Shown: positions 7,900 through 15,825, numbered from the stretch's first letter. The stretch is 64,000 nucleotides of DNA from Domibacillus mangrovi (GCF_001906925.1 NZ_MRWQ01000006.1:248001-312000); one strand, 5' to 3'. Notes: generated from the letters alone by a model not told the origin. Program-made: numbers and translations.

Positions 7900-8337
7900 T
7901 CATTTATCCCCCGCCCCTCGGCAAGTCGGGCACAGCGTATGTTGTGTTCCTGACACATCCAACAATAAATAACCAAGCCCGTCACACATCTTACACGCCT
8001 CTACAAATGACATATCTTCTTTATTTTCTATTACATCAATTGAATTTTCCTGTTTAAAAGTATCTGATATCTGTGATGAAGGTTCCGCTACTATCGGTTC
8101 TTTCTGTAATTCTTTTTGCACTTCTTTAATAAGATCTTTCGCTAGTTTCTGTATTTTCTCTGTCGGTTCTTTTTCGTTGCCAGTTTCTGATGATGGCTTC
8201 CTTTCTTCGTTCTGCAGCTGACTAAAGACGATAATTGCATCCCACATCTTCACAACGTCATCTTCTGAAATATACACATGCGGTGCGTCTTGCATCATAC
8301 GTTTGACATAACGTTTTTTAAATTGGTCGTACTTCAT
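7900..8337 (-). CDS. hypothetical protein with C-terminal zinc-finger (CxxC x2)
   Basis: About 145 aa from the ATG at 8337 (AAGGATG ahead; the longer frame to 8376 has no ribosome binding site). The N-terminus is basic and helical (MKYDQFKKRYVKRMM), the middle is low-complexity Glu/Lys, and the C-terminus has CKMCDGLGY and CPTCRGAGD, a pair of CxxCxGxG-like knuckles as in DnaJ-type zinc fingers. Possibly a phage or plasmid-type nucleic acid or partner-binding protein. Function unknown. Confidence 0.55.
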   Translation of the reverse strand: MKYDQFKKRYVKRMMQDAPHVYISEDDVVKMWDAIIVFSQLQNEERKPSSETGNEKEPTEKIQKLAKDLIKEVQKELQKEPIVAEPSSQISDTFKQENSIDVIENKEDMSFVEACKMCDGLGYLLLDVSGTQHTLCPTCRGAGDK

Positions 8338-8341
8338 ATGC

Positions 8342-8599
8342 CTACATCCTTCCAAGTCCCGCCGCAGTGGGCGCAAACGGATAGTTTTTATATAGTTTTG
8401 CCTGTTCTGCTATCCATTTATGCGTGTCATGCTTATACGTCGCATGTTCATCAATTCACTTCGTGATAACGCTAACACTTTTTCTAAAAATGTAATATCT
8501 TTCTTTTTCTCTGGCTAATTCCCATACCACCTTCAACTCATTTAAATTAATCCATGGATGTATTATGACCTCAATGTCTTTTAATTTTATTACACATTT
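8342..8599 (-). pseudogene. small gene interrupted by an in-frame stop
   Basis: A 47-codon frame (MCNKIKKDIEVIIHPW at its start) ends in TGA at 8456-8458, but the same frame continues for 37 more sense codons (IDEHATYKHDTHKWIAEQ and onward) to TAG at 8342. The continuation reads like protein. It directly precedes the zinc-finger gene on the same strand. Probably one gene of about 85 codons with a nonsense mutation; the ribosome binding site is weak. Family not recognised. Confidence 0.4.
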
Positions 8600-8691
8600 T
8601 CACCATAAAAAAATGACCGCCCTAAAAGCTGTCATCCAATACCTCTTTTACGGTGTATCTACGGCGAAACAGAATGTGCAAAAACATGCGT

Positions 8692-8730
8692 AAACCCCGT
8701 CTACTTTTGCAAGATGTTAACGGGGTTTTT
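8692..8730. terminator. terminator-like hairpin
   Basis: AAACCCCGT and ACGGGGTTTTT arms; similar in sequence to the terminator at 7320. No plus-strand gene precedes it, so it may be a relic. Confidence 0.5.
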
Positions 8731-8747
8731 AGACATCATTTTCCGTA

Positions 8748-8967
8748 ATAAAGTGAATCTTCCATCAGTGGGGGTTTTCTTTCATCCCCCGCTGATGGAA
8801 GAAGAACTCAGGTAAAGAGCGCCGCGTCCTGCGGTAATACCTGAGTGACCAGGCTCTGCCTGGCCCGAACCAATCGGGCCTTTACGGGCAGTTTGTCCCC
8901 CCTTATCCTTTTTCGATTTCTCTAAGTCTTGAAATAGGGGTCTTACTGCCCGTTAATCTGCGATAAA
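8748..8967 (+). repeat. structured interspersed repeat, copy A (short form)
   Basis: Bounded by ATAAA at 8748-8752 and 8963-8967. Contains the shared chain of hairpins. The first hairpin uses CTTCCATCAG/CTGATGGAAG where other copies have TTCATTCAG/CTGAATGAA, and the third is CCAGG/CCTGG rather than CCGGC/GCCGG, so both arms changed together. The inner 5' subdomain seen in copies B and H is replaced by a short loop. It lies 16 bp beyond the stop of the 45-aa gene. Confidence 0.9.
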
Positions 8968-8982
8968 TCAGCCTTTCCAAAG

Positions 8983-9120
8983 TTATTTTGCTGTTTGTAT
9001 GTACTGCTGAATCTGGTCATCTGTTAAGTTGTGCATAAAGTGATAAAAAGGAATGCAGTCCATGCCATAATTTTCACACATTTGTGTATAGCGTTCATAA
9101 GCCTCTTTGTACATATCCAT
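8983..9120 (-). CDS. 45-aa hypothetical protein between two repeat copies
   Basis: Begins MDMYKEAYERYTQMCENYG; ends QQYIQTAK. AGGAGG stands eight bases before the ATG at 9120. Aromatic-rich, soluble, no family recognised. The gene is enclosed by direct repeats A and B and preceded by a palindromic promoter region, so it may be a small regulated cassette. Confidence 0.5.
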   Translation of the reverse strand: MDMYKEAYERYTQMCENYGMDCIPFYHFMHNLTDDQIQQYIQTAK

Positions 9121-9131
9121 TATTCGACCTC

Positions 9132-9179
9132 CTCTGTTATATAACAAAATTATTTTATTTAAATTAATATATAACAGAG
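9132..9179. promoter_or_regulatory. inverted repeat in promoter of 45-aa gene
   Basis: CTCTGTTATAT at 9132-9142 and its exact reverse complement ATATAACAGAG at 9169-9179, separated by 26 bp of A/T. The first arm lies just upstream of the ribosome binding site. Looks like a two-site operator; the regulator is unknown. Confidence 0.55.
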
Positions 9180-9202
9180 TGGGCGCATTGTCAAATCCTT
9201 TC

Positions 9203-9490
9203 ATAAAGTGAAACTTCATTCAGTGGGGGTTAGGTTCACAGGATGTGAATCATGCAGACGTTGTCACAGGACGTGACATTCTTAGTCTGCTTTCATCTTA
9301 GCCCCACTGAATGAATTGAATAAAAAAGAACTCAGGTAAAGAGCACCGCATCCTGCGGCAATACCTGAGTGACCGGCTTCAGCCGGCCCGAACCAATCGG
9401 GCTTTTACGGGCAGTTGATCCCCCGGTTATCCTCCTTTTCTTTTAGACGGCTTGAAGCGGGGGTCTTACTGCCAGTTAATGCGGGATAAA
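9203..9490 (+). repeat. structured interspersed repeat, copy B (full length)
   Basis: 288 bp bounded by ATAAA at 9203-9207 and 9486-9490. Has the long 5' hairpin with its inner subdomain (TTCACA/TGTGAA and GCAGAC/GTCTGC stems), the ACTCAGGTA/TACCTGAGT hairpin, CCGGC/GCCGG, CCCGA/TCGGG, and the terminal nested stem GGCAG/CTGCC around GATCCCCC/GGGGGTC. Confidence 0.95.
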
Positions 9491-9516
9491 AAAAGCAGAA
9501 GGATTTCTGCTTTTTA
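9488..9516 (-). terminator. terminator of the Spo0M-like gene
   Basis: AAAGCAGAA/TTTCTGCTTT hairpin; on the minus strand the T-tract is partly supplied by the ATAAA end of repeat B. Confidence 0.75.
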
Positions 9517-9918
9517 TACAATCATTAACTCATCTTCATCAGTAGGATCTACGGATTGATTTATTAAAACTGTTGTTTTCAAAAACCATTTATGCTTTTC
9601 TCCAGTTCTCGGACCTTCATCTGGAATTTTTATCGTAAATGGAATACGCTCGTTCTCCCCGGCTTTAATATGTCGATTCACAACAATTGTTAATTCGTCT
9701 ATATGTTTATCATGCCACGAAAAATCGCTGTCTTTACGTACTTCTTCATATTGCAAATACAGAAGGAGATGTATTTTTTGAATAGGCTCATCTGTCTGGC
9801 CACCATAAATCACCACATCCCCTTGTATTGTTTCACCTAGTGCCACTTTTTTATCATGTAAAATTGTATCTACCTTTACACTTCCGATGCCAATACTTGA
9901 AAAAAATTTTTTCCACAT
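9514..9918 (-). CDS. Spo0M-like sporulation-control protein, half length
   Basis: 134 aa; starts MWKKFFSSIGIGSVKVDTIL, the hallmark beginning of SpoOM proteins, and folds as their N-terminal arrestin-like beta domain. Family members are usually about 250 aa; this one ends after the first domain, directly before a terminator and repeat B. Either a natural short paralogue or a truncation. B. subtilis Spo0M modulates sporulation timing; the role here is inferred. AGGAGA precedes the ATG. Confidence 0.8.
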   Translation of the reverse strand: MWKKFFSSIGIGSVKVDTILHDKKVALGETIQGDVVIYGGQTDEPIQKIHLLLYLQYEEVRKDSDFSWHDKHIDELTIVVNRHIKAGENERIPFTIKIPDEGPRTGEKHKWFLKTTVLINQSVDPTDEDELMIV

Positions 9919-10026
9919 ATAAATAATCTCCTATTCGTTTATTTATTTCTATTCCCGTAATTTATATGTTAAATACTTATTTTATTTATTTATTATTTGA
10001 ATTTTACACATAGTGTATTAAAAATT

Positions 10027-10051
10027 AAAAAGTCGTTTAAATGACTTTTTA
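10027..10051 (-). terminator. terminator after metal-dependent hydrolase gene
   Basis: AAAAAGTC/GACTTTTT stem, A/T-rich, at the 3' end of the gene at 10049. Confidence 0.55.
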
Positions 10052-10678
10052 AAATTCTTTCTTCCATAATGGATAAAACCATTTTATTCCTTTTTTATTT
10101 ACCGGCAGTATTTTCATATCAGCAATTAAGTGAGAAATATAGCTAATCAAAAGCGTCATAAATAAACCAGGCAATGGATATTCTTTAACAATTTCTACGG
10201 CGACAAAATAAAAAAATGTAACACCAATAATAGAATGTGTCCATGTACGGTGCGAGACAAGTGAAGCAAATATAATAAACAACCCTATATACATGACCCA
10301 TATCTCTTTCATATACCATCCTGCATACAGCACAAGTATTCCAGTGACAAATAACATTGTTCGCTGTTTAATGAACAACTTTGGTAATAGAAGAAAACCT
10401 ATACTAATTAGAAAACCGCTTATCTGCTTAATGCCGATTAGCATAAAATAACTGTAAAACATCAAAAAAAGACCGGCTATCGAAAAAAACAAAATAAGCC
10501 ATTTCTTTTCAACTGTAATTTTATTAGCTAATTTCCCATTTACGTCTAGATCCGGAACGAGTGCAGCAACGGAACCAATTCCCGCTAAAATAACCATTTC
10601 AAGTGGTGCAGCATTGATCCAAACAGAGACGGCAAGCCCTGATCCAGCACCAATTACCGCGTGAGTAGATCCTTTCAT
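10049..10678 (-). CDS. membrane-bound metal-dependent hydrolase (YdjM/DUF457 type)
   Basis: 209 aa with about six membrane helices. N-terminal MKGSTHAVIGAGSG, LVPDLDVNGK around residue 40, SHRTWTHSIIG near residue 143 and SHLIADM near residue 183 supply the His/Asp residues conserved in this family. The biochemical substrate is unknown. GGGAG precedes the ATG. Confidence 0.85.
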   Translation of the reverse strand: MKGSTHAVIGAGSGLAVSVWINAAPLEMVILAGIGSVAALVPDLDVNGKLANKITVEKKWLILFFSIAGLFLMFYSYFMLIGIKQISGFLISIGFLLLPKLFIKQRTMLFVTGILVLYAGWYMKEIWVMYIGLFIIFASLVSHRTWTHSIIGVTFFYFVAVEIVKEYPLPGLFMTLLISYISHLIADMKILPVNKKGIKWFYPLWKKEF

Positions 10679-10704
10679 TGATTAACTCCCTTTCTTTTTG
10701 CAAA

Positions 10705-10732
10705 TAAAAAAACCGCCTAATAAAAGGCGGCT
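10705..10732 (-). terminator. terminator of the 104-aa gene
   Basis: Minus-strand stem GCCGCC/GGCGG with an eight-base loop and T7. Confidence 0.85.
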
Positions 10733-10740
10733 CTGTATGG

Positions 10741-11055
10741 TCACGACGGATTAATCACATACAATATCCAGTCTTGGACAGCTTCAATATGTTCAGCTGA
10801 AATCTCCATTTCACACAAAACTGCACCTTTGCCGATAATTTTTAAAACCGGGACAATGGCCGGTTTTTTCGGATTGTAAGAGTACACAACAGTATCAATA
10901 TGAACAATAGGAATACGCGTATTCGTGATCATGCCAGTACTTTTTAAGTATCCATCTTCTATCTTGACTATATTTTTCTTCCAGCAATATGAGATGCCAG
11001 TTACGATAGCCTCCGGTTGCTCTTCTGTAAAGATCACCATTATAGATAACCCCAT
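10741..11055 (-). CDS. hypothetical protein, possible PH-like fold
   Basis: Up to 104 aa; the ATG at 11040 (MVIFTEEQPEAIV) is an alternative start, and neither start has a strong ribosome binding site. The pattern TNTRIPIVHIDTVVY is reminiscent of bacterial PH-like domains, and no membrane span is present. It lies in a run of small minus-strand genes; function unknown. Confidence 0.5.
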   Translation of the reverse strand: MGLSIMVIFTEEQPEAIVTGISYCWKKNIVKIEDGYLKSTGMITNTRIPIVHIDTVVYSYNPKKPAIVPVLKIIGKGAVLCEMEISAEHIEAVQDWILYVINPS

Positions 11056-11186
11056 TTCTTGATGATAACTACTCTAACGTAACAGCTTCTAAAGCCTTTG
11101 TAAATAGTCACTTTCTCTTCTTTAAATTTGATGGATAAAAAACATTAAGTTTACATAATAAAATTATGATTTATTTAAACGAAAAA

Positions 11187-11405
11187 TAAAGTGAAACTTC
11201 ATTCAATCGGGGTTAGGTTCACAGGACGTGACGATCTTAGTCTGCGTTCCGCTATCCTCCACTGAATAAAACAGGAACTCAGGTAAAGGGCGCCGCGTCC
11301 TGCGGCAATACCTGTGTGATCGGCTTCAGCCGGCCCGAACCAATCGTGCTTTTACCGGCAGTTGATCTCCTGCGAGGGTCTTACTGCCGGTTAATGTGAG
11401 ATAAA
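11187..11405 (+). repeat. structured interspersed repeat, copy C
   Basis: Bounded by ATAAA at 11187-11191 and 11401-11405. The terminal stem reads ACCGGCAG/CTGCCGGT instead of ACGGGCAG/CTGCCCGT, a compensatory change. The 5' subdomain and the inside of the last hairpin are shortened by deletions. It ends 19 bp from the stop codon of the next minus-strand gene. Confidence 0.9.
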
Positions 11406-11423
11406 ACAGATCAACATCCGCTT

Positions 11424-11771
11424 TTACAAAACTTTTGCTTTTATATGAACGTGTGGATTTTGTGCTTTTACTGATTTTACAAGACGATCTTTGTTGCGTA
11501 ATACAAATAAATAAGATACATTGGAACGAGTGTAAACAGCTACACGTTTCTTTTTGACGTACGGACGGACAATATATTTTTCAATAAATGATGGATCTTT
11601 CGGGAATTGATCCATTTCAAATACTTCAACAATTTCATTCATCGGAATAGCCGTTTCTCTGTCCCCTGATTTGACAACAAGCAATCCTTCTTCTACTTTA
11701 TGGCCGGCTAAATAATGGTTAACGAGTACAACACCTACAACAACGGCAATAGCTGCTGCGATATATAACAT
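11424..11771 (-). CDS. membrane-anchored PH-like protein (SunI/YnzG-like)
   Basis: 115 aa from the ATG at 11771 (AGGAGG six bases before it). One N-terminal membrane helix (LYIAAAIAVVVGVVLVNHYL) is followed by a beta-rich domain with ETAIPMNEIVEVFEM and a basic stretch. It resembles bacterial PH-like SunI/YnzG proteins, but I am unsure of the family. Confidence 0.5.
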   Translation of the reverse strand: MLYIAAAIAVVVGVVLVNHYLAGHKVEEGLLVVKSGDRETAIPMNEIVEVFEMDQFPKDPSFIEKYIVRPYVKKKRVAVYTRSNVSYLFVLRNKDRLVKSVKAQNPHVHIKAKVL

Positions 11772-11935
11772 GCTCATCCTCCTGATCGTTCTATTTCATT
11801 TTCTCTCTTCTCACCCATTGTACTCTCTTTTTATAAAAATAGATCCAATTCTTTGACCAATTTATAACGTTTTCGTGACATTTTTTCCACAAACATATTG
11901 ACAGCGCTTACGAAATATGTCTAAAGAAAACTACA

Positions 11936-11970
11936 ACAAAAAACAGATGAAGCCGAGGCTTCACCTGTTA
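11936..11970 (-). terminator. terminator of csp gene
   Basis: AACAGATGAAGCC/GGCTTCACCTGTT stem, with a T-rich run on the minus strand. Confidence 0.85.
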
Positions 11971-11984
11971 TAGTTTCAATCAGA

Positions 11985-12185
11985 TTAGTTTTTTTCAACG
12001 TTAGCAGCTTGTGGGCCACGTGGTCCTTCAACTACTTCGAATGTCACACTTTGGCCTTCTTCAAGTGATTTGTAGCCTTCACCTTGAATAGCTGAGAAAT
12101 GTACGAATACATCATCTTGTCCTTCAACTTCGATGAAACCAAAACCTTTTTCTGCGTTAAACCATTTTACTTTACCTTGTAACAT
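11985..12185 (-). CDS. cspD: cold shock protein
   Basis: 66 aa OB-fold RNA chaperone. KGFGFI (RNP1) and VFVHF (RNP2) are both intact; length and sequence fit the CspB/C/D group. The symbol among csp paralogues is a guess. A ribosome binding site GGAGG lies just ahead of the start, and a strong terminator follows. Confidence 0.93.
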   Translation of the reverse strand: MLQGKVKWFNAEKGFGFIEVEGQDDVFVHFSAIQGEGYKSLEEGQSVTFEVVEGPRGPQAANVEKN

Positions 12186-12329
12186 GTCATGTCCTCCTTA
12201 TGCTTTCACAATCATTCTTGCTGCTTGCGACTATTTCAAGATGGAAAAATAATAAACTATTCTCTTTTGAAACGTACGAACAGCTGTCTCTAATGTACCA
12301 TTTTTCCCTTTCTCTTGCAACTAAACCTT

Positions 12330-12812
12330 TCAATTTTTCTCAATTTCAAGTGATTTTGCAACGTGTAAAAGGTGTGCTGGAACGTCCCATTTTACAACGC
12401 CATCCGGATAAATCCACATGCGAATAATATCAAGTTTATCAAGGCCCCCAGACAATTTTGAAACAATCCATTTCATCCGTTCAAGTCCTGGATTAGCCAT
12501 AACAAATAGACTCGGCGTTTCCGCTTCTTCCTGTATACGCATTAGTTTTTCCACTTGATCGGCAGCATTTGAGCGGAGTTGTGTATTATCATATACCATT
12601 CCTTCTTGCTGACGTTTTCCTCTTGATCCTTTACACTTTACATAGACAGTCCACTCCATTTTTTCAGCTTGAATGTCGTGACCTCCTGTTGCAGATTCAA
12701 CATGAGCGGTCCAGCCATTTTGATTTAAAAACTGAACCGCTTCTTTTACAATTTCTTCCTGAGTTAATATAAATTCATCCGGTACTTTTAAACGTTCTAA
12801 ACTAATTGGCAC
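12330..12812 (-). CDS. hypothetical protein, possible PD-(D/E)xK nuclease-like fold
   Basis: 160 aa from a GTG at 12812, which has GGAGGGGG five bases ahead; a longer ATG frame exists without such a site. The arrangement helix-GHDIQAEKMEWTVYVKCKG-helix resembles the core of restriction-endonuclease-like proteins (D then x-x-K on adjacent strands), with V instead of the usual acidic residue before C-K. Function unknown; the fold assignment is an inference. Confidence 0.5.
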   Translation of the reverse strand: MPISLERLKVPDEFILTQEEIVKEAVQFLNQNGWTAHVESATGGHDIQAEKMEWTVYVKCKGSRGKRQQEGMVYDNTQLRSNAADQVEKLMRIQEEAETPSLFVMANPGLERMKWIVSKLSGGLDKLDIIRMWIYPDGVVKWDVPAHLLHVAKSLEIEKN

Positions 12813-12998
12813 GAGTCCCCCTCCATTCCTCTTCATTTTTTATTATTCTACTTTCAAACAATACATTCCTGTTTATTGAATCACTTTTCATACAATGGTA
12901 GATACGCTAAATTTAGTTGCAGCGAACTGCTTTTTCTCATATTTACGCGAATCAAGGCAGTCTATTATTTAATCGTCAAAATTTTACCCTTCATTTCA

Positions 12999-13982
12999 TT
13001 ATTTGGACAAAGCCAGGTTCAATGTTTCAATATTTTGCTCCATAATAGAAAAATAATCATCGCCATTTTCAATGTCTTCCTCTGTTAATGTTGCCAGGTT
13101 GTGCAGACGAAGAGAGTCAGCACCAATTTCATTTTGAATGACTTTTGCTAGTTTCGGTGTAATATTTTGTTCAAAAATAACATATTTAATACCATGCTCT
13201 CTTGCCGTATCGGCAATTTCTTTCAATTCTTTTTGTGACGGTTCCTCTGTTGGCGAAAGACCAGCTATGCTAATTTGCTCGATACCATATGATTTTTCCC
13301 AATAGCCATAAGCAGCGTGAGACACAAGAATTTCTTTATGTGCTGCAGCTTCAGTCATCACATGGAACTTTTCATCCAGCGATTCAAGATCTGTTTTTAG
13401 CGATTTGAAATTTTCATTATACGTCCCTTCATCATCAGGATTTAACGTTACTAGTTCATCTTTCACAACGCTTGCTATTTCAATCGCCAACATCGGATCA
13501 ATCCAAATATGCGGGTCAACACCGCCGTGATCATGATCATGACCATCTTCTGTTATTTCACCTTCATGCATATGTTCATCTGCATGTGAATGCCCCTCAT
13601 GGCTGTCCACTTCTACATCAACATGCTCACCAATATTCACGATCTTGACATCTTCTTCTGTCAGCGTTTCTTCCACTTTTTCTGCGAATGGTTCAAGGTT
13701 CAACCCGTTGTATAAAAACAAATCGGCTTTAGCCAGCTCTAATATTGTTTTCGTTGTCGGTTCGTACGTATGTTCATCTGCACCTGCCGGCATAATACTT
13801 TCCACGTTCACTGTATCACCGCCAATCCGCTCAGCAAAATATTCAAGCGGATAAATGGTTGTATAAACCGTCATGCGGCTGTCCTCATTTTTTTCTATTG
13901 ATGTTGCTCCCTTATCTTCTCCATTGCTGCATGCCGCTAATGCTAACGACATAACGGCCGCAATAACTGCCCATTTTCTCAC
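12999..13982 (-). CDS. znuA: zinc ABC transporter substrate-binding lipoprotein
   Basis: About 327 aa cluster A-1 solute-binding protein. The signal peptide ends in a LAAC lipobox, so it is membrane-anchored outside the cell. A His/Asp-rich loop (HSHADEHMHEG, DGHDHDHGG, around residues 130-155) is typical of zinc binders, and HTYEP plus HIWIDP supply metal ligands. I use the GTG at 13982 because GGAGGG lies upstream. Two Zur-type half-palindromes sit upstream. No ATPase or permease gene is adjacent, so it must work with components encoded elsewhere. Confidence 0.92.
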   Translation of the reverse strand: MRKWAVIAAVMSLALAACSNGEDKGATSIEKNEDSRMTVYTTIYPLEYFAERIGGDTVNVESIMPAGADEHTYEPTTKTILELAKADLFLYNGLNLEPFAEKVEETLTEEDVKIVNIGEHVDVEVDSHEGHSHADEHMHEGEITEDGHDHDHGGVDPHIWIDPMLAIEIASVVKDELVTLNPDDEGTYNENFKSLKTDLESLDEKFHVMTEAAAHKEILVSHAAYGYWEKSYGIEQISIAGLSPTEEPSQKELKEIADTAREHGIKYVIFEQNITPKLAKVIQNEIGADSLRLHNLATLTEEDIENGDDYFSIMEQNIETLNLALSK

Positions 13983-14038
13983 AATAAATCCCTCCATAGA
14001 TGATCTATCGTCTATTATATAGTAACGGTTCCGATTTG

Positions 14039-14061
14039 CAAATAATAATTGTTACGATTTA
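14039..14061. promoter_or_regulatory. Zur box upstream of znuA
   Basis: AAATAATAATT followed by GTTACGATTTA; the right half is nearly consensus. A second, degenerate half-site (TTCCGATTTG) at about 14029-14038 lies closer to the gene, suggesting a tandem operator. Confidence 0.75.
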
Positions 14062-14062
14062 A

Positions 14063-14097
14063 AAGAGCATTCACCAATTTTCAGATGAATGCCTCTA
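14063..14097. terminator. hairpin beside znuA promoter
   Basis: AGAGCATTCA/TGAATGCCTCT stem followed by ATTTAAT. Could end a lost plus-strand gene or shield the znuA promoter. Confidence 0.45.
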
Positions 14098-14465
14098 TTT
14101 AATCATATGTACATTATATCGAGTGTTACTGTATCATATTCTTCAGTGTATGGGCACTTCAGTGAGTTTTTTAAAGATAGCTATACCATAGAATATCTTT
14201 AATGGTCATTTCATTTTTTGAATATCGCAGAAGGAATACATTCTTTCCTACACATAAACGTCTTCTTCTTCTTTCGAGGTACGCAATAATCTGTTCATTT
14301 TACTAGCCCCCTTCTTTAAATATATTCACTTAACCAAACAAGTGTTCTTTCATTAACAAAAAACACAAACGTATATTCTTTTTCACTAAAAATTTATGGA
14401 AATGTTACCCTACTGTAAACCACCTGTCTTATTTATTGGGTATATTAGCGTTAGAGGTGATATTT
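14098..14465. other. intergenic region, one 16-codon frame only
   Basis: The only candidate is a 16-codon minus-strand frame at 14248-14298 (MNRLLRTSKEEEDVYV) preceded by AGAAGGGGG. It is too short to call. Otherwise AT-rich, without visible genes. Confidence 0.35.
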
Positions 14466-14699
14466 ATGATTAATGGATTTTTTTTTAACGAAGGAAAAAT
14501 GTTAAAAGAAAAAATGAATGAAGACCATATCAAACAGCAAGCTGCATTTTGGACAGATTGTGTGGATAACGGCAATGATGAAATGTTTATGATGAGTTAT
14601 GTAAAATTATGCGCTCAGCTTAATGAACCTGTAAAAGCAGAAATCTTAACCGCTAGATTAGATCAGGTACATGATATGTGTAACGGAATGATGATATAA
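14466..14699 (+). CDS. 77-aa hypothetical protein
   Basis: ATG at 14466 with GAGGTGAT ahead. Begins MINGFFFNEGKMLKEK and is helical, Met- and Asn-rich; it ends NGMMI. No family recognised. A GATCGGC-TTCG-GCCGGTC terminator follows immediately. Confidence 0.55.
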   Translation: MINGFFFNEGKMLKEKMNEDHIKQQAAFWTDCVDNGNDEMFMMSYVKLCAQLNEPVKAEILTARLDQVHDMCNGMMI

Positions 14700-14724
14700 G
14701 ATCGGCTTCGGCCGGTCTTTTTCT
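14700..14724 (+). terminator. terminator of 77-aa gene
   Basis: GATCGGC/GCCGGTC with a TTCG tetraloop and T5. Confidence 0.9.
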
Positions 14725-14789
14725 TTACCTAAACTTTACAAACCTCCTTATCTCTCCCTTATATAATAGAAGAGAAGGAGCTGATCAAG

Positions 14790-15023
14790 TTGATATTACT
14801 CGAAGCAGTCAAGCATCAGGATTTATTTCGATTATGGAATATCCAAGAGAAAGAAGTAACTGAACCCCTTGTCTTTAGTGAGATTTTAAAATGCATTGTT
14901 GACGACAGTAATGATTGGGATCCTGGTATGTTGGATTGGTATCATGAAGAGGAAATTAATTTTGATAACTGGAAGGTAATGAAGGTTCAAGTTTTGCCAA
15001 TGATGATCAAAGATCAAGGATGA
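14790..15023 (+). CDS. 77-aa hypothetical acidic protein
   Basis: Starts with TTG at 14790 behind AAGGAGCTGATCAAG. Acidic, Trp-rich (DWDPGMLDWYHEEE). No family recognised. Its own terminator overlaps the stop codon, so it is a monocistronic unit. Confidence 0.5.
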   Translation: MILLEAVKHQDLFRLWNIQEKEVTEPLVFSEILKCIVDDSNDWDPGMLDWYHEEEINFDNWKVMKVQVLPMMIKDQG

Positions 15024-15047
15024 CTGGTTGCGGCCGGTCTTTTTTTA
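15022..15047 (+). terminator. terminator
   Basis: GACTGG/CCGGTC stem followed by T8. Confidence 0.7.
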
Positions 15048-15147
15048 TTTAGAATCCATTCTAGCCAACTTGAGAACTTTTTGCTCTATCAAGGTTTGTA
15101 TTGTACCAAGAATAGACTTAAATAAGATAATTAAAAATCCTTTTCAT

Positions 15148-15175
15148 TTGCTTTTATACCATATGCAGGTATACT
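15148..15175 (+). promoter_or_regulatory. promoter of ydhK-like gene
   Basis: TTGCTT and TATACT boxes separated by 16 bp, about 45 bp before the start codon. Confidence 0.5.
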
Positions 15176-15219
15176 ATTTTACCAAGATCAACTTTAAGTA
15201 TTAAAAGGAGTGTTACTGG

Positions 15220-15825
15220 ATGAAAAAGCAACTAGCTTTTCTGGGTACCGCTGCAATTATTGGTTTAAGTGGATGTGGAAACGATAAAACCTCTGAAAAC
15301 CAATCCACCGGTACTAATGAACAAGAAACTACCAGTACCGAAGAACAAAAAACTACAAATGAAGAAATGAACATGGATAACCACGAAGGCATGAACCATT
15401 CCAGTTCAAGTGAAGTTCCTGAAAATCTAAAAGCAACAGAAAATCCAACTTTTTTAATTGGGGACCAAGCAATTATTAAAACAGACCACATGGAAGGCAT
15501 GGATGGAGCTGAAGCAACAATTGTCGGGGCCTATGATACGACAGCCTATGCAGTTTCGTATACTCCTACAACTGGTGGAGAAAGAGTAACAAATCACAAG
15601 TGGGTGATTCACGAAGAAATTGAAAATCCTGGTGACAGAACGTTAGAATCAGGGACAGAAGTTACCATAGAAGCAGACCATATGAAAGGGATGAATGGTG
15701 CAACTGCTGAAATTGATTCTGCTGAACAAACAACTGTGTATATGATTGATTACGTTCCAACTACGGGTGGAGAAAAAGTAGTAAACCATAAATGGGTAAC
15801 AGAAAGTGAACTTTCAGCTAAATAA
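15220..15825 (+). CDS. ydhK: YdhK family lipoprotein (two DUF1541 repeats)
   Basis: 201 aa. The signal peptide ends LSGC (lipobox), then comes a long Thr/Glu/Gln linker with a Met/His-rich patch (MNMDNHEGMNHSS). Two copies of the DUF1541 motif follow: each has DHM-GM-GA and a Y-PTTGGE-V-NHKWV signature (about residues 85-125 and 150-195). The family is extracytoplasmic and often near metal resistance genes. The Met/His patches suggest metal contact, which is an inference. Confidence 0.88.
   Translation: MKKQLAFLGTAAIIGLSGCGNDKTSENQSTGTNEQETTSTEEQKTTNEEMNMDNHEGMNHSSSSEVPENLKATENPTFLIGDQAIIKTDHMEGMDGAEATIVGAYDTTAYAVSYTPTTGGERVTNHKWVIHEEIENPGDRTLESGTEVTIEADHMKGMNGATAEIDSAEQTTVYMIDYVPTTGGEKVVNHKWVTESELSAK

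Noticed and set aside
14248-14298. 16-codon minus-strand frame with a good ribosome binding site
   Set aside because: Too short and without a recognisable sequence; could be a decayed start of a longer gene.
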